From: JBLRWS01 sp047921075
GTDB taxonomy: Bacteria; Bacteroidota; Rhodothermia; Balneolales; Balneolaceae
Length of the DNA: 27,119 nt
Direction of reading: 5' to 3'
Assembly (NCBI GenBank): GCA_047921075.1
Contig: JBLRWS010000035.1
Coordinates: forward strand, 1-27,119
Shown here: positions 15,828 to 23,652 of the stretch, one piece after another
How positions within the stretch are numbered: position 1 is the first letter of the stretch
How the letters are laid out: each line of letters begins with the position of its first letter
Translations under genes and position numbers: made by a program
Notes under the pieces: model-generated
Seen by the model: only the letters and a program-made list of their open reading frames with translations
Database searches by the model: none
What the model was told of the DNA's origin: nothing

Positions 15828-16556
15828 ATGAGCAAATCGATTATCGAAATACGCGATCTAAAAAAACTCTACCGGATGGGGGAGAGCATCGTCCGGGCTC
15901 TGAATGGCGTTTCGTTTGATGTGATGGAAAATGAGTACATAGCCATTATGGGGCCGTCCGGATCGGGAAAATCGACTCTGATGAATATGATCGGCTGCCT
16001 CGACACGCCCACAGAAGGAACCTACGTGCTGAACGGCCAAAACGTGAGCGAGATGGATGATTCCGAGCTTGCCGGCGTTCGGAATAAAGAGATCGGATTT
16101 GTATTTCAGACCTTTAATTTGCTGCCGCGAACCGACTGCCTCAAAAATGTGGAGCTGCCGCTGATCTACGACGGCGTAAAACGCTCCGTGCGCCGCCAGC
16201 GTGCCGCCGATACACTGGCCAAAGTTGGCCTGGGCGACCGGATGGATCACAAACCGAATGAACTCTCCGGAGGCCAGCGTCAGCGTGTGGCCATTGCCCG
16301 AGCGCTGGTTAACGACCCGGCCATTCTGCTGGCCGATGAGCCCACCGGGAACCTCGATTCCAAAACGGGAGATGAGATCATGCTGCTGTTTGAGGAGCTC
16401 TACCGAAATGGCAATACGATCATTCTGGTAACCCACGAGCCCGAGATCGCCAACCACGCCCGTCGTATCATTCGCCTAAAAGACGGGCTGATTGAAAGTG
16501 ACGAACGCGTGGAGCAACCGGTTTTGGCCGGATATGAGCTCGCAGTGCCTGCCTGA
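15828..16556 (+). CDS. ABC transporter ATP-binding protein (LolD/MacB class)
   Basis: 242 aa from ATG 15828; a GTG at 15816 directly after the adaptor stop is an alternative. Cytoplasmic ATPase with Walker A GPSGSGKST, Q-loop FVFQTFNLLPR, signature LSGGQRQRVAIARAL, Walker B ILLADEPTGNLDS and switch VTHEP. The FNLLPR and TGNLDSKTGDE blocks are those of the MacB/LolD/FtsE class, which works with four-TM FtsX-type permeases. The adaptor and TolC genes upstream point to tripartite export. No permease gene follows: the next gene on this strand is a sugar dehydrogenase, so the permease must lie elsewhere or this ATPase is shared. Confidence 0.93.
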   Translation: MSKSIIEIRDLKKLYRMGESIVRALNGVSFDVMENEYIAIMGPSGSGKSTLMNMIGCLDTPTEGTYVLNGQNVSEMDDSELAGVRNKEIGFVFQTFNLLPRTDCLKNVELPLIYDGVKRSVRRQRAADTLAKVGLGDRMDHKPNELSGGQRQRVAIARALVNDPAILLADEPTGNLDSKTGDEIMLLFEELYRNGNTIILVTHEPEIANHARRIIRLKDGLIESDERVEQPVLAGYELAVPA

Positions 16557-16678
16557 GCCCGTTCGTAATGTAAAAAACTGTTCAAATCGGCCTTTTTCCG
16601 GCCCCTGCAGTTGCTGATGGCCGGAATCCTTCCGTATTTCCATGTGTTACAAAGTAAATCCTAAACAATTGCTATCAC

Positions 16679-17863
16679 ATGGAACTCAGGTCATTATACG
16701 TTTATATTTGTACTGCATTGCTTTTGACGCTGTTTTTGGGAGCTTGCTCACCCGACGCGACGGAACAGCAGGCAGCCGACGAGCCGTTCACATCACAAGT
16801 CTTCTCCACACAATACGAACGCATTTTAGTTGAACGGGTTGCCGGTCCGTTCGAGCGCCCATGGGGTGTCGGATTTTTACCGGATGGCCGCCATCTGGTC
16901 ACGGAAAAAGCGGGTACACTCTATATTGTAGATAATGGGACGATCACCCCTGTGTCCGGAACACCGGATGTTTCTCCGCGCGGACAGGGCGGTTTGCTGG
17001 ATGTGCTGGTGCATCACGATTATGACAACAACGGCTGGGTTTACCTTACCTATTCGAAACCCGGAAGCAGCGACGAAACAGCTACAGCGCTGGTACGCGG
17101 ACGCATTGACGAGAACAACGCGTTTGTAGATTCGGAACTAATTTTTGAACAGGACCGCTACTCATCACCCGGCCGCCACTACGGATCGCGGCTGGCCTGG
17201 ACCAACGACGGCAAGCTGCTGATGAGCATTGGCGACCGTGGTGCGGATCCTCCGCGTGCGCAAGACCCACAGGATCACGCCGGTACACTGCTCCGAATGA
17301 ATGACGATGGCTCCGTACCGGATGATAATCCGTTTGTAGGTGACGATTCCGTCCTGGATCACATTTATAGCTACGGCCATCGAAATATTCAGGGCTTGAT
17401 TGTGAACCCGGAGAACGGAGAGATCTGGTCAACCGAACACGGCCCGCGCGGAGGCGATGAGCTAAACATCCATCAACCCGGCGAAAACTATGGCTGGCCC
17501 ACGGTTACGCTCGGCCGCGATTACCGGTCAGAAGGACCGTTTCCCGGTTCAGAAGCTCGAAGCATGGAAGGAATGGTGGATCCGGTGTATGAATTCTTAC
17601 CCACTCATGCGCCATCCGGGCTCGCTCTGGTAACCGGTGATCGATTCCCCGCCTGGGAAGGAAATCTGTTGGCCGGCGGCCTTCGCAGCGAACGCATACG
17701 CCGGCTGGTGCTGAATGAAGGTGAAGTGATTCATGACGAGGAAATTCTACTCGGAGAGATCGGCCGCATTCGTGACGTGAAGCAAGGCCCCGATGGCGCC
17801 ATCTACGTTCTGAATGATGCGTCTGATGGCGGACTCTACCGAATAACGCCCGACCAGGATTAA
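16679..17863 (+). CDS. PQQ-dependent sugar dehydrogenase (GSDH family) lipoprotein
   Basis: 394 aa beta-propeller protein of the glucose/sorbosone dehydrogenase family (PF07995). The signal peptide ends in a lipobox LGAC (Cys23), so it is probably anchored to a membrane. Family motifs are RPWGVGFLPDG, GQGGLLDVLVHHDYDNN, GRHYGSRLAWTNDGKLLMSIGDRG with His167 at the expected catalytic position, and YSYGHRNIQGLIVNPENGEIWSTEHGPRGGDELN. Members oxidise sugars with pyrroloquinoline quinone and Ca2+; some family members (Hhip-like, YliI-type) have uncertain substrates, so a strict glucose dehydrogenase role is not claimed. It stands alone: 122 bases after the ABC gene and ended by a strong hairpin at 17887-17937. 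Start at ATG 16679 directly precedes the signal peptide. Confidence 0.88.
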   Translation: MELRSLYVYICTALLLTLFLGACSPDATEQQAADEPFTSQVFSTQYERILVERVAGPFERPWGVGFLPDGRHLVTEKAGTLYIVDNGTITPVSGTPDVSPRGQGGLLDVLVHHDYDNNGWVYLTYSKPGSSDETATALVRGRIDENNAFVDSELIFEQDRYSSPGRHYGSRLAWTNDGKLLMSIGDRGADPPRAQDPQDHAGTLLRMNDDGSVPDDNPFVGDDSVLDHIYSYGHRNIQGLIVNPENGEIWSTEHGPRGGDELNIHQPGENYGWPTVTLGRDYRSEGPFPGSEARSMEGMVDPVYEFLPTHAPSGLALVTGDRFPAWEGNLLAGGLRSERIRRLVLNEGEVIHDEEILLGEIGRIRDVKQGPDGAIYVLNDASDGGLYRITPDQD

Positions 17864-17886
17864 TACATTAATCGCAGTATCGTTTT

Positions 17887-17940
17887 AATAAGCAGGTGTT
17901 GTTTCAAGTTCTTCTTGAAAGACAGTACCTGCTTATTTCA
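17887..17940 (+). terminator. Strong two-part hairpin after the sugar dehydrogenase gene
   Basis: AATAAGCAGGT (17887-17897) pairs perfectly with ACCTGCTTATT (17927-17937). Inside, TTTCAAG (17902-17908) pairs with CTTGAAA (17914-17920) around a TTCTT loop. The inner and outer stems are separated by short unpaired bases. It starts 23 bases after the dehydrogenase stop and ends in a T-rich stretch, so an intrinsic terminator is the simplest reading, although the T-tract is short. Confidence 0.6.
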
Positions 17941-18024
17941 TATCATGCCGCTCGTATACACCAATCCCGATATACGTTAACCCGGCATATTCAATCGATA
18001 GATCATTCATTTTGATTATGAGAG

Positions 18025-18192
18025 ATGATGGATGAACGGTTTGAAATAGAAGTCGCCGAATTTGAGGCGGGCCTTCTGGATTCGGAAATTTCAGCGTGTC
18101 GTTTTCCGGCCGTCACTCGAATGTGTCAAAAGATCGTAAAAGTGACTCTTATTTTGAGTGTATTGGGGTGGTTGTGGCTGTTGTTTAGCTGA
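18025..18192 (+). CDS. Possible 55-aa small membrane protein
   Basis: In the 388-base stretch between the sugar dehydrogenase and alanine dehydrogenase genes, an open frame runs from ATG ATG at 18025/18028 to TGA at 18190-18192. It encodes an acidic start (MMDERFEIEVAEFEAG), two Cys in the middle and a C-terminal hydrophobic segment VTLILSVLGWLWLLFS, a plausible single TM. No relative is recognised. TCATTTTG at 18007-18014 is one mismatch from the TAnnTTTG box but would leave almost no leader. No Shine-Dalgarno is clear. The rest of this gap holds the hairpin at 17887-17937 and nothing else I can identify. Confidence 0.35.
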   Translation: MMDERFEIEVAEFEAGLLDSEISACRFPAVTRMCQKIVKVTLILSVLGWLWLLFS

Positions 18193-18251
18193 AAATTCTC
18201 TAACTTCCTGCCCGAAATTACCTATCCCATGAACACGAAGATTACACAGCT

Positions 18252-19364
18252 ATGATTATTGGAGTACCGAAAGAGATTAAAACACACGAAAATCGCGTAT
18301 CTATGGTGCCAGGCGGGGTTATGCAGCTGGTACGCCATGGTCACACTGTACTGGTTGAAAAAGGAGCCGGTCTTGGAAGCGGTTTTTCAGACGATCAATA
18401 CACCGAAGCCGGTGCGCAAATTCTGGACGACGTAGAGGAGATCTGGAAAAAAGCGGAGATGATTACCAAGGTAAAAGAGCCGATCGAGCCTGAATATGGC
18501 CGTATGCGAGAGGGACAAATTTTGTTTACGTATCTGCACTTTGCGGCCAGCCGCGAACTGACCCAGGCTGTGGCCGACTCAGGATGCGTTGCCATCGCGT
18601 ACGAAACGGTAGAAAAGGCAGATCGCTCACTGCCGCTGCTGATTCCAATGAGCGAAGTAGCCGGACGTATGTCTACCCAGGAGGGAGCCAAGTATCTCGA
18701 AAAACCACTGGGTGGGCGCGGTATTCTTTTAGGGGGCATCCCCGGTGTGCCACCCGCTCGAGTCATTGTTCTCGGCGGCGGCGTGGTGGGTGTAAACGCA
18801 GCAAAAATTGCAGCCGGCATGGGTGCCAATGTTACCATCCTCGATATCGACATCCCGCGGCTTCGCTATCTGGATGACGTGATGCCAAGCAACGTTACGA
18901 CCCTCTACTCCAACGAGGCCAACATCCGGAAGCTGCTCCCCGATACCGACCTGGTAATCGGCGGGGTTTTGAAACCGGGAGCCAAGGCACCGCACCTTGT
19001 CACTCGCGAAATGCTCTCACTGATGAAGCCGGGTACCGTATTGGTGGATGTTGCCATCGATCAGGGCGGTTGCTTCGAAACTTCAAAACCGACCACACAC
19101 GACAAGCCAACGTTTGAAGTAGACGGTATTGTACACTACTGTGTGGCTAATATGCCGGGAGCCGTGCCGTTTACGTCCACACTGGGGCTTACCAACGTTA
19201 CACTGCCGTATGCCATTCAAATCGCCAACAAAGGATGGGCCAAAGCGCTCACCGATGATGCCGAATTGCGCAAAGGGTTGAACATCGCTTTTGGCAAGAT
19301 TGTGTACAAGGATGTTGCCGATGCATTCAGCATGGAGTATCATCCCGTTGAAGATGTCCTTTAA
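18252..19364 (+). CDS. ald: Alanine dehydrogenase
   Basis: 370 aa, the family length. Converts L-alanine to pyruvate and ammonia with NAD+ (reversible), in the cytoplasm, as a hexamer in known relatives. The start MIIGVPKEIKTHENRV is diagnostic; Lys75 in KVKEP, His96 in YLHFAAS, Glu118 and Asp270 in DVAIDQGG match the catalytic positions of characterised enzymes. The NAD-binding Rossmann loop is VIVLGGGVVGVNAAKIAAGMG (residues 171-191). The ending DAFSMEYHPVEDVL is usual. The gene stands between a possible small ORF upstream and an ECF sigma factor gene 92 bases downstream. The ATG at 18252 is the only start that keeps the conserved MIIGVPKE. Confidence 0.97.
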   Translation: MIIGVPKEIKTHENRVSMVPGGVMQLVRHGHTVLVEKGAGLGSGFSDDQYTEAGAQILDDVEEIWKKAEMITKVKEPIEPEYGRMREGQILFTYLHFAASRELTQAVADSGCVAIAYETVEKADRSLPLLIPMSEVAGRMSTQEGAKYLEKPLGGRGILLGGIPGVPPARVIVLGGGVVGVNAAKIAAGMGANVTILDIDIPRLRYLDDVMPSNVTTLYSNEANIRKLLPDTDLVIGGVLKPGAKAPHLVTREMLSLMKPGTVLVDVAIDQGGCFETSKPTTHDKPTFEVDGIVHYCVANMPGAVPFTSTLGLTNVTLPYAIQIANKGWAKALTDDAELRKGLNIAFGKIVYKDVADAFSMEYHPVEDVL

Positions 19365-19383
19365 TTCTGAAAGGTTATTGGCT

Positions 19384-19416
19384 CCGGCTGGTGCTGTTTA
19401 TCTCGCAACCAGCCGG
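19384..19416 (+). terminator. Perfect 9-bp hairpin between ald and the sigma factor gene
   Basis: CCGGCTGGT (19384-19392) pairs with ACCAGCCGG (19408-19416) across a 15-base loop, 19 bases after the ald stop. It is followed only by CCGGTTT, so the T-tract is poor. It may terminate ald, perhaps with Rho, or sit in the leader of the sigma factor mRNA as a control element. Confidence 0.35.
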
Positions 19417-19456
19417 CCGGTTTCCAATGCCGATACGTTCTCTGAATCAATCATCT

Positions 19457-20071
19457 ATGACCGACTCCTCATCACATAGAGAAAACGCCTCTGAAAGCAG
19501 TCTGCAGGATGATGTGCTGGTGAAGCGCGCTGCGGCGGGTGACCAAAAGGCGTTTCGTGAGATTACCGAAAAGTACCAAAAGCCTCTCTACTACCATGTG
19601 CTGCGGATGGTAAAAGAGACGGAACAGGTAGAGGATTTGGTACAGGAGGCATTTATGAAGGCGTTTCACAGCTTGAACCGCTACAACACCCAGTACGCTT
19701 TCTCGACCTGGCTCTACCGTATCGCCACCAATCATACCATCGATTACTTGCGCAAAAAGAAGTTGAATACGGTGTCGGTAAATAATCCCATCAAAACCAA
19801 AGATGGTGAGGTGGAGGTTGAAATTCCCGATACAACGTACGAGACAGATCGAAATATTTTAGCCAGCCAGCGCAAACAGATCATCCATTCAGCCATTGAT
19901 AACCTGCCGGATAAATATCGCAAGGTGATTGAGATGCGCCATCTGGAAGAGCTGAGCTACGACGAGATTGCCGAACAACTTGATCTGCCGTTAGGAACTG
20001 TAAAAGCGCATATTTTTCGGGCGCGGGAGATGCTCTATAAAGAGCTGAAAGACAAGCGGGAGCAGTTTTAG
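19457..20071 (+). CDS. ECF (sigma-70 family) RNA polymerase sigma factor
   Basis: 204 aa from ATG 19457 (MTDSSSHREN); the frame stays open further upstream through ATG 19427 and to 19391 but those residues add nothing recognisable and overlap the ald downstream hairpin. Sigma region 2 is FREITEKYQKPLYYHVLRM...VEDLVQEAFMKAFHSL with FSTWLYRIATNHTIDYLRKKK; region 4 is LPDKYRKVIEMRHLEELSYDEIAEQLDLPLGTVKAHIFRARE (given here in pieces: DEIAEQL, GTVKAHI). It is of the SigW/RpoE general type. No anti-sigma gene is adjacent: the next gene is convergent queG. It ends 5 bases before the queG stop. Confidence 0.92.
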   Translation: MTDSSSHRENASESSLQDDVLVKRAAAGDQKAFREITEKYQKPLYYHVLRMVKETEQVEDLVQEAFMKAFHSLNRYNTQYAFSTWLYRIATNHTIDYLRKKKLNTVSVNNPIKTKDGEVEVEIPDTTYETDRNILASQRKQIIHSAIDNLPDKYRKVIEMRHLEELSYDEIAEQLDLPLGTVKAHIFRAREMLYKELKDKREQF

Positions 20072-20076
20072 CCGCG

Positions 20077-21021
20077 CTACGAACCGTCTATTCTCTGTTC
20101 GACCAGGCCGGCCTGATGTACAAATCGTTCATATCCTGCACGCCGAACGGCACTTCCCTCAAAACGGTCTTCAAACTCCTTCTCGGTTAGCGATGTCCAT
20201 CCATTTTTGGGTGGATTAAGCACTTGTTGACGCGGCCGTAAATCGTCAAATTGTCCATAGGCCGCCTTGCGGTTCCACGGGCACACATCCTGGCAGATAT
20301 CACAGCCAAATACCCATCCGTTCAGCATGGATGCGTCCTGTTCAGCAATTTTTTCTTTCAGTTCGATGGTGAGATAGGAGATGCATCGCTTGCTGTCGAT
20401 GCGGTACGGTTCGTAAATGGCGTTGGTTGGGCAGGCATCGATACAGCGCGTGCAGCTGCCACAGTGATCGGTAACGGGCGCATCGTACACAAATGGGATG
20501 TCCACAATCATCTCGCCAATCAAGAACCAGGAGCCGTGCGTCTGATTGAGAATATTGCCGTTTTTGCCCATCCAGCCGAGGCCGGCACGAATGGCCCACG
20601 CCTTGTCGAGTACCGGGGCAGAATCGACAAACAATCGTCCCTGCACATTGCCGGCAATCTCCTTTGTGTAGGCGAACAGCTTTTTCAGCTTTCCTTTAAA
20701 CACCTTATGATAATCACGCCCCCGAGCATATTTGGCAATGGTGGGCCCGGATTTTTCAGCCTCCGTTTCGTTTTCGGGAAAACGGTAACCGGCAATAACA
20801 CTCACCACGCTTTTGGAACCGGGCACAAGTTTGGTAGGGTCTATCCGTTTGTCGAAGTGGTTTTCCATCCACGACATGGTAGCGTGCCGCTCTTCATAAA
20901 GCCACTGTTCCAGCCGAAACGCTTCACGATCCAGCTTTTCCGCTCTCGAGAAACCACACCCCGAAAACCCAAGCTCAAGCGCTTTGTGACGGACTTTTGA
21001 TGTGAGTAGGAGTGGGTCCAT
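20077..21021 (-). CDS. queG: Epoxyqueuosine reductase
   Basis: 314 aa cobalamin-dependent enzyme that reduces epoxyqueuosine to queuosine in tRNA, the last step of queuosine synthesis. The catalytic Asp133 lies in RLFVDSAPVLDKAWA, followed by GLGWMGKNGNILN. Two [4Fe-4S] clusters are marked by Cys187, 190, 193 and 197 (CGSCTRCIDACP) and by Cys213, Cys240, 243 and 247 (GCDICQDVCPWN). It lacks the HEAT-like C-terminal extension of the longer E. coli protein, a common short form. The only start is ATG 21021, which directly adjoins the T-tract of the FKBP terminator, so expression needs read-through or a promoter inside the terminator region. It converges with the sigma factor gene with 5 bases between stops. 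Confidence 0.95.
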   Translation of the reverse strand: MDPLLLTSKVRHKALELGFSGCGFSRAEKLDREAFRLEQWLYEERHATMSWMENHFDKRIDPTKLVPGSKSVVSVIAGYRFPENETEAEKSGPTIAKYARGRDYHKVFKGKLKKLFAYTKEIAGNVQGRLFVDSAPVLDKAWAIRAGLGWMGKNGNILNQTHGSWFLIGEMIVDIPFVYDAPVTDHCGSCTRCIDACPTNAIYEPYRIDSKRCISYLTIELKEKIAEQDASMLNGWVFGCDICQDVCPWNRKAAYGQFDDLRPRQQVLNPPKNGWTSLTEKEFEDRFEGSAVRRAGYERFVHQAGLVEQRIDGS

Positions 21022-21053
21022 AAAAAAATAGCCGCAGCGGATGGGCTGCGGCT
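21021..21053 (-). terminator. Intrinsic terminator of the FKBP gene
   Basis: Read on the minus strand, AGCCGCAGC (21053-21045) pairs with GCTGCGGCT (21038-21030), a 9-bp GC-rich stem with a 6-base loop, followed by ATTTTTTTA (21030-21022). This is a classic intrinsic terminator 19 bases after the FKBP stop. Its T-tract reaches the A of the queG start codon at 21021. Confidence 0.85.
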
Positions 21054-21071
21054 TACGTATGTAAAAGAGGA

Positions 21072-21776
21072 TTAGTCGAGTACTTCCAGCAGTTCTACTT
21101 CAAAAATAAGCAGAGATCCCGGCTGGATATGTTCGCCACGCTGTTGTGTACCGTAGGCAAGATCTGACGGGATGTAAAACTTGTATGTGGCACCTTCCTC
21201 CATTAGCTGCAATCCTTCAGTCCATCCGCGAATTACCTGATCCACCCCGAAGGTGGCCGGTTCGCCGCGCTGGTGCGAACTGTCGAAGATGGTACCGTCT
21301 ATCAGAGAGCCCTCGTAGTGCACACGCACGCGTTGATTGGGGCCGGGTGTGTCGCCGCTGCCCGCTTCAATCACTTCGTACTGCAGGCCTGATTCGGTTT
21401 CTTGCACTCCCTCACGCTGGATGTTTTCAGCTAAAAAGTCAATGCCGGCCTGAATATTTTCACCGGCGGCATCTTCCTGTTGGCGCATGCGCTGCAACTG
21501 CATTTCTTGCTGAAAGGCCTGAATGACGTTTGCCATCTCCATTTCTGACAGCTGCCGGTCGTTTTGTTCAAGGGCGTGCATCACGCCGGCGGCCAAATTC
21601 TGAATATCGATATCTTCAACGCCTTCATCGGCAAGGCTGGACCCGATAAAAAAGCCGTAGGTGTAACTGACCGAGTCCATTCGGGAATCGAGAGAGGCGT
21701 CGCCGCTCATTTGTGGGGTATCGCATGCTGCCGTTAAAAGAAGGGCAACGATTAAAACAAATCCGCTCTGTTTCAT
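21072..21776 (-). CDS. FKBP-type peptidyl-prolyl cis-trans isomerase lipoprotein
   Basis: 234 aa, exported. MKQSGFVLIVALLLTAAC is a signal peptide with a TAAC lipobox at Cys18. The N-terminal FKBP_N dimerisation region is visible as DSVSYTYGFFIGSSLADEGVEDIDIQ (residues 36-61, in pieces SYTYGFFIG and IDIQNLAAGVMHAL). The catalytic FKBP_C domain runs from about 120: YEVIEAGSGDTPGPNQRVRVHYEG, GTIFDSS, VIRGWTEGLQLMEEGATYKF, IPSDLAYG, LIFEVELLEV. The order is that of FkpA/Mip foldases, which help outer-envelope proteins fold. It ends at the intrinsic terminator before queG. Divergent from the DEAD-box gene, with 135 bases between starts. Confidence 0.93.
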   Translation of the reverse strand: MKQSGFVLIVALLLTAACDTPQMSGDASLDSRMDSVSYTYGFFIGSSLADEGVEDIDIQNLAAGVMHALEQNDRQLSEMEMANVIQAFQQEMQLQRMRQQEDAAGENIQAGIDFLAENIQREGVQETESGLQYEVIEAGSGDTPGPNQRVRVHYEGSLIDGTIFDSSHQRGEPATFGVDQVIRGWTEGLQLMEEGATYKFYIPSDLAYGTQQRGEHIQPGSLLIFEVELLEVLD

Positions 21777-21880
21777 TCAAAAAAAGATTTAGGGTATTCA
21801 GGTTTATGTGGTGCTACAAGGTATCACTTTTCGCGCAAAGGACGAAAAAGAGCCGTGAATCAAATACCATAGTTATCCCT

Positions 21881-21888
21881 TAATTTTG
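21881..21888 (+). promoter_or_regulatory. Putative -7 promoter box (TAATTTTG) for the helicase gene
   Basis: TAATTTTG matches the TAnnTTTG consensus 24-31 bases before the ATG at 21912. A start of transcription about 7 bases further on gives a short leader. No TTTG at the -33 distance is visible, so the call rests on one box. A 6-base inverted repeat (TTTTCG 21828-21833, CGAAAA 21843-21848) lies further upstream. Confidence 0.4.
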
Positions 21889-21911
21889 GTATATTATGGG
21901 CTGTTCAAAAG

Positions 21912-23636
21912 ATGAACACGTTCTATATAAAAACAGAAGGCTACCCTCGTTTGAAATTTACTGAATTTAATCTATCTGACTCGATCCAGGCAGGGCTTCG
22001 CGACCTGCGTTTTGAAGAACCAACGCCCATTCAGGAACAGGCTATCCCGGCGGTTACCGAAGGAAGAGACCTGATTGCCACGGCGCAAACCGGAACCGGC
22101 AAGACCGGAGCCTTTGTGATACCGATTATGGAGCGGGTTCTGCAAAGCAACCGAAAGGGAATTAAAGCGCTGATTGTAAGCCCCACGCGCGAGCTCGCCT
22201 CCCAGATCGACGAACAGATTTTTGCCATCGGCTACCATGCAGGCATTACCTCTGCCACGGTTATCGGTGGCAGCGACTTTTCTCAGCAGGCGAAAGCGCT
22301 GAAAGCGGGAGTGGACATTATTGTTGCCACTCCGGGCCGGTTGATTGATCAGCATAAAGTGTTGAACATCGATTTCTCGCACCTCGAATACTTTGTGCTT
22401 GATGAGGCCGATCGCATGCTCGATATGGGATTTCTTCCCGATATCAAAAAGATCATCAGCTGGCTGCCCGAGAAAAAACAGACACTGCTCTTCTCGGCTA
22501 CCATGCCACAAGAAATTGCCCATCTCGCCAAATCGATTATGACCGATCCGGCCAAGATTGAAATTGAGCGCTCCAAGCCGAATCAAAATGTTGAGCAGCG
22601 TGCGTATAAATTGCGCAGTAATCAGAAAATTCCGCTGGTTAAGAAAATCTTTAACGAGCTTGAATGGGACTCCTGCATCATTTTTACCTCTACCAAAAAG
22701 GGTACGGACGAACTGCAGCGACTGCTGAAAAAAGAGGGTATCAAGGCAGCCAGTATTCATGGAGATCGCTCGCAGGACGAGCGAAATAAAGCGCTGCAAG
22801 CGTTCCGAAACGGACAGGTTCCCGTTATTGTAGCCACCGATGTGCTCGCTCGGGGTATCGATATCAAGGGCGTGTCGATCATTGTCAATTACGATGTTCC
22901 AAACAACACCGATGATTACATTCACCGTATAGGCCGAACCGGGCGGTACGATAAATCCGGAATTGCCATCACATTTGTGACCCGGCGCGACAGCCGCACG
23001 TTTTCGGATATTGAGCGGATTAAAGGCAACACGCTGAAAGTGATTGAGCTGCCGGATAATTTCGGAGATAAAAGCTCATTTTCGTGGGACGGACCGGCTG
23101 CCAAAGAACCTGAATCCAAGTCACGGGAAGAATCATCCGATAAACGTTCATCCGGGAAGAAAGAGAGCCGTTCCGATGACGATCAGTCATCCGGCAAGTC
23201 GCGTGGTGACCGTGATGCAGAACCGAAGAAATCATCCAAAAAGAAACAGGAATCGCGTTCCGATAAGCCAGACAAACGATCCGGTGGCCGCAACAAAGAC
23301 CGCAATCAGAAGCGCGACGATCGAAAAAGCGATGATCGTTCATCGGCATCCGACAACCGGCCTGCACCCGCAAACAAATCAAAACAACGTGAGTCCGGGC
23401 CTGACGATGACAGCCGGCGGTCGAAAAAGGGGTCTCAAAAATCGGAGCAAAGCCGGCAATCGTCATCGAATGAGCGAGCTGAAAAACCGACACCACAGCC
23501 TACGCCGGAACCGGCCAAAGAGGTAAAGGTGGTTATTCCCCCGGTGATAGGAAAAGCCGCCGAGCGGAATAAAAAAGCACTGAAACCGGCTAAGGGTTTT
23601 TGGGGAATTGTAAAAAGTATGCTCCCAAAACTATAA
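21912..23636 (+). CDS. DEAD-box RNA helicase with long charged tail
   Basis: 574 aa ATP-dependent RNA helicase. Core motifs in order: Q motif FEEPTPIQ (34-41), I AQTGTGKT (58-65), Ia PTRELASQ (91-98), II DEAD (164-167), III SAT (195-197), V ARGID (313-317) and VI HRIGRTGR (338-345). After residue 395 the protein becomes a low-complexity tail of about 180 residues rich in Ser, Lys, Arg, Asp and Glu, ending with GFWGIVKSMLPKL, a short hydrophobic/basic end. The tail resembles RhlE/DbpA/CsdA-type extensions that bind RNA. A TTG at 21951 (LKFTEFNL, the usual start of these proteins) is an alternative to ATG 21912. plsC follows after 16 bases, so they may be co-transcribed. Confidence 0.94.
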   Translation: MNTFYIKTEGYPRLKFTEFNLSDSIQAGLRDLRFEEPTPIQEQAIPAVTEGRDLIATAQTGTGKTGAFVIPIMERVLQSNRKGIKALIVSPTRELASQIDEQIFAIGYHAGITSATVIGGSDFSQQAKALKAGVDIIVATPGRLIDQHKVLNIDFSHLEYFVLDEADRMLDMGFLPDIKKIISWLPEKKQTLLFSATMPQEIAHLAKSIMTDPAKIEIERSKPNQNVEQRAYKLRSNQKIPLVKKIFNELEWDSCIIFTSTKKGTDELQRLLKKEGIKAASIHGDRSQDERNKALQAFRNGQVPVIVATDVLARGIDIKGVSIIVNYDVPNNTDDYIHRIGRTGRYDKSGIAITFVTRRDSRTFSDIERIKGNTLKVIELPDNFGDKSSFSWDGPAAKEPESKSREESSDKRSSGKKESRSDDDQSSGKSRGDRDAEPKKSSKKKQESRSDKPDKRSGGRNKDRNQKRDDRKSDDRSSASDNRPAPANKSKQRESGPDDDSRRSKKGSQKSEQSRQSSSNERAEKPTPQPTPEPAKEVKVVIPPVIGKAAERNKKALKPAKGFWGIVKSMLPKL

Positions 23637-23652
23637 GCCCGACCATCACGCC

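Noticed and set aside
16590..16630. Hairpin CCGGCC...GGCCGG after the ABC ATPase gene
   Set aside because: The loop is long and there is no T-tract; a second GGCC arm nearby makes pairing ambiguous.
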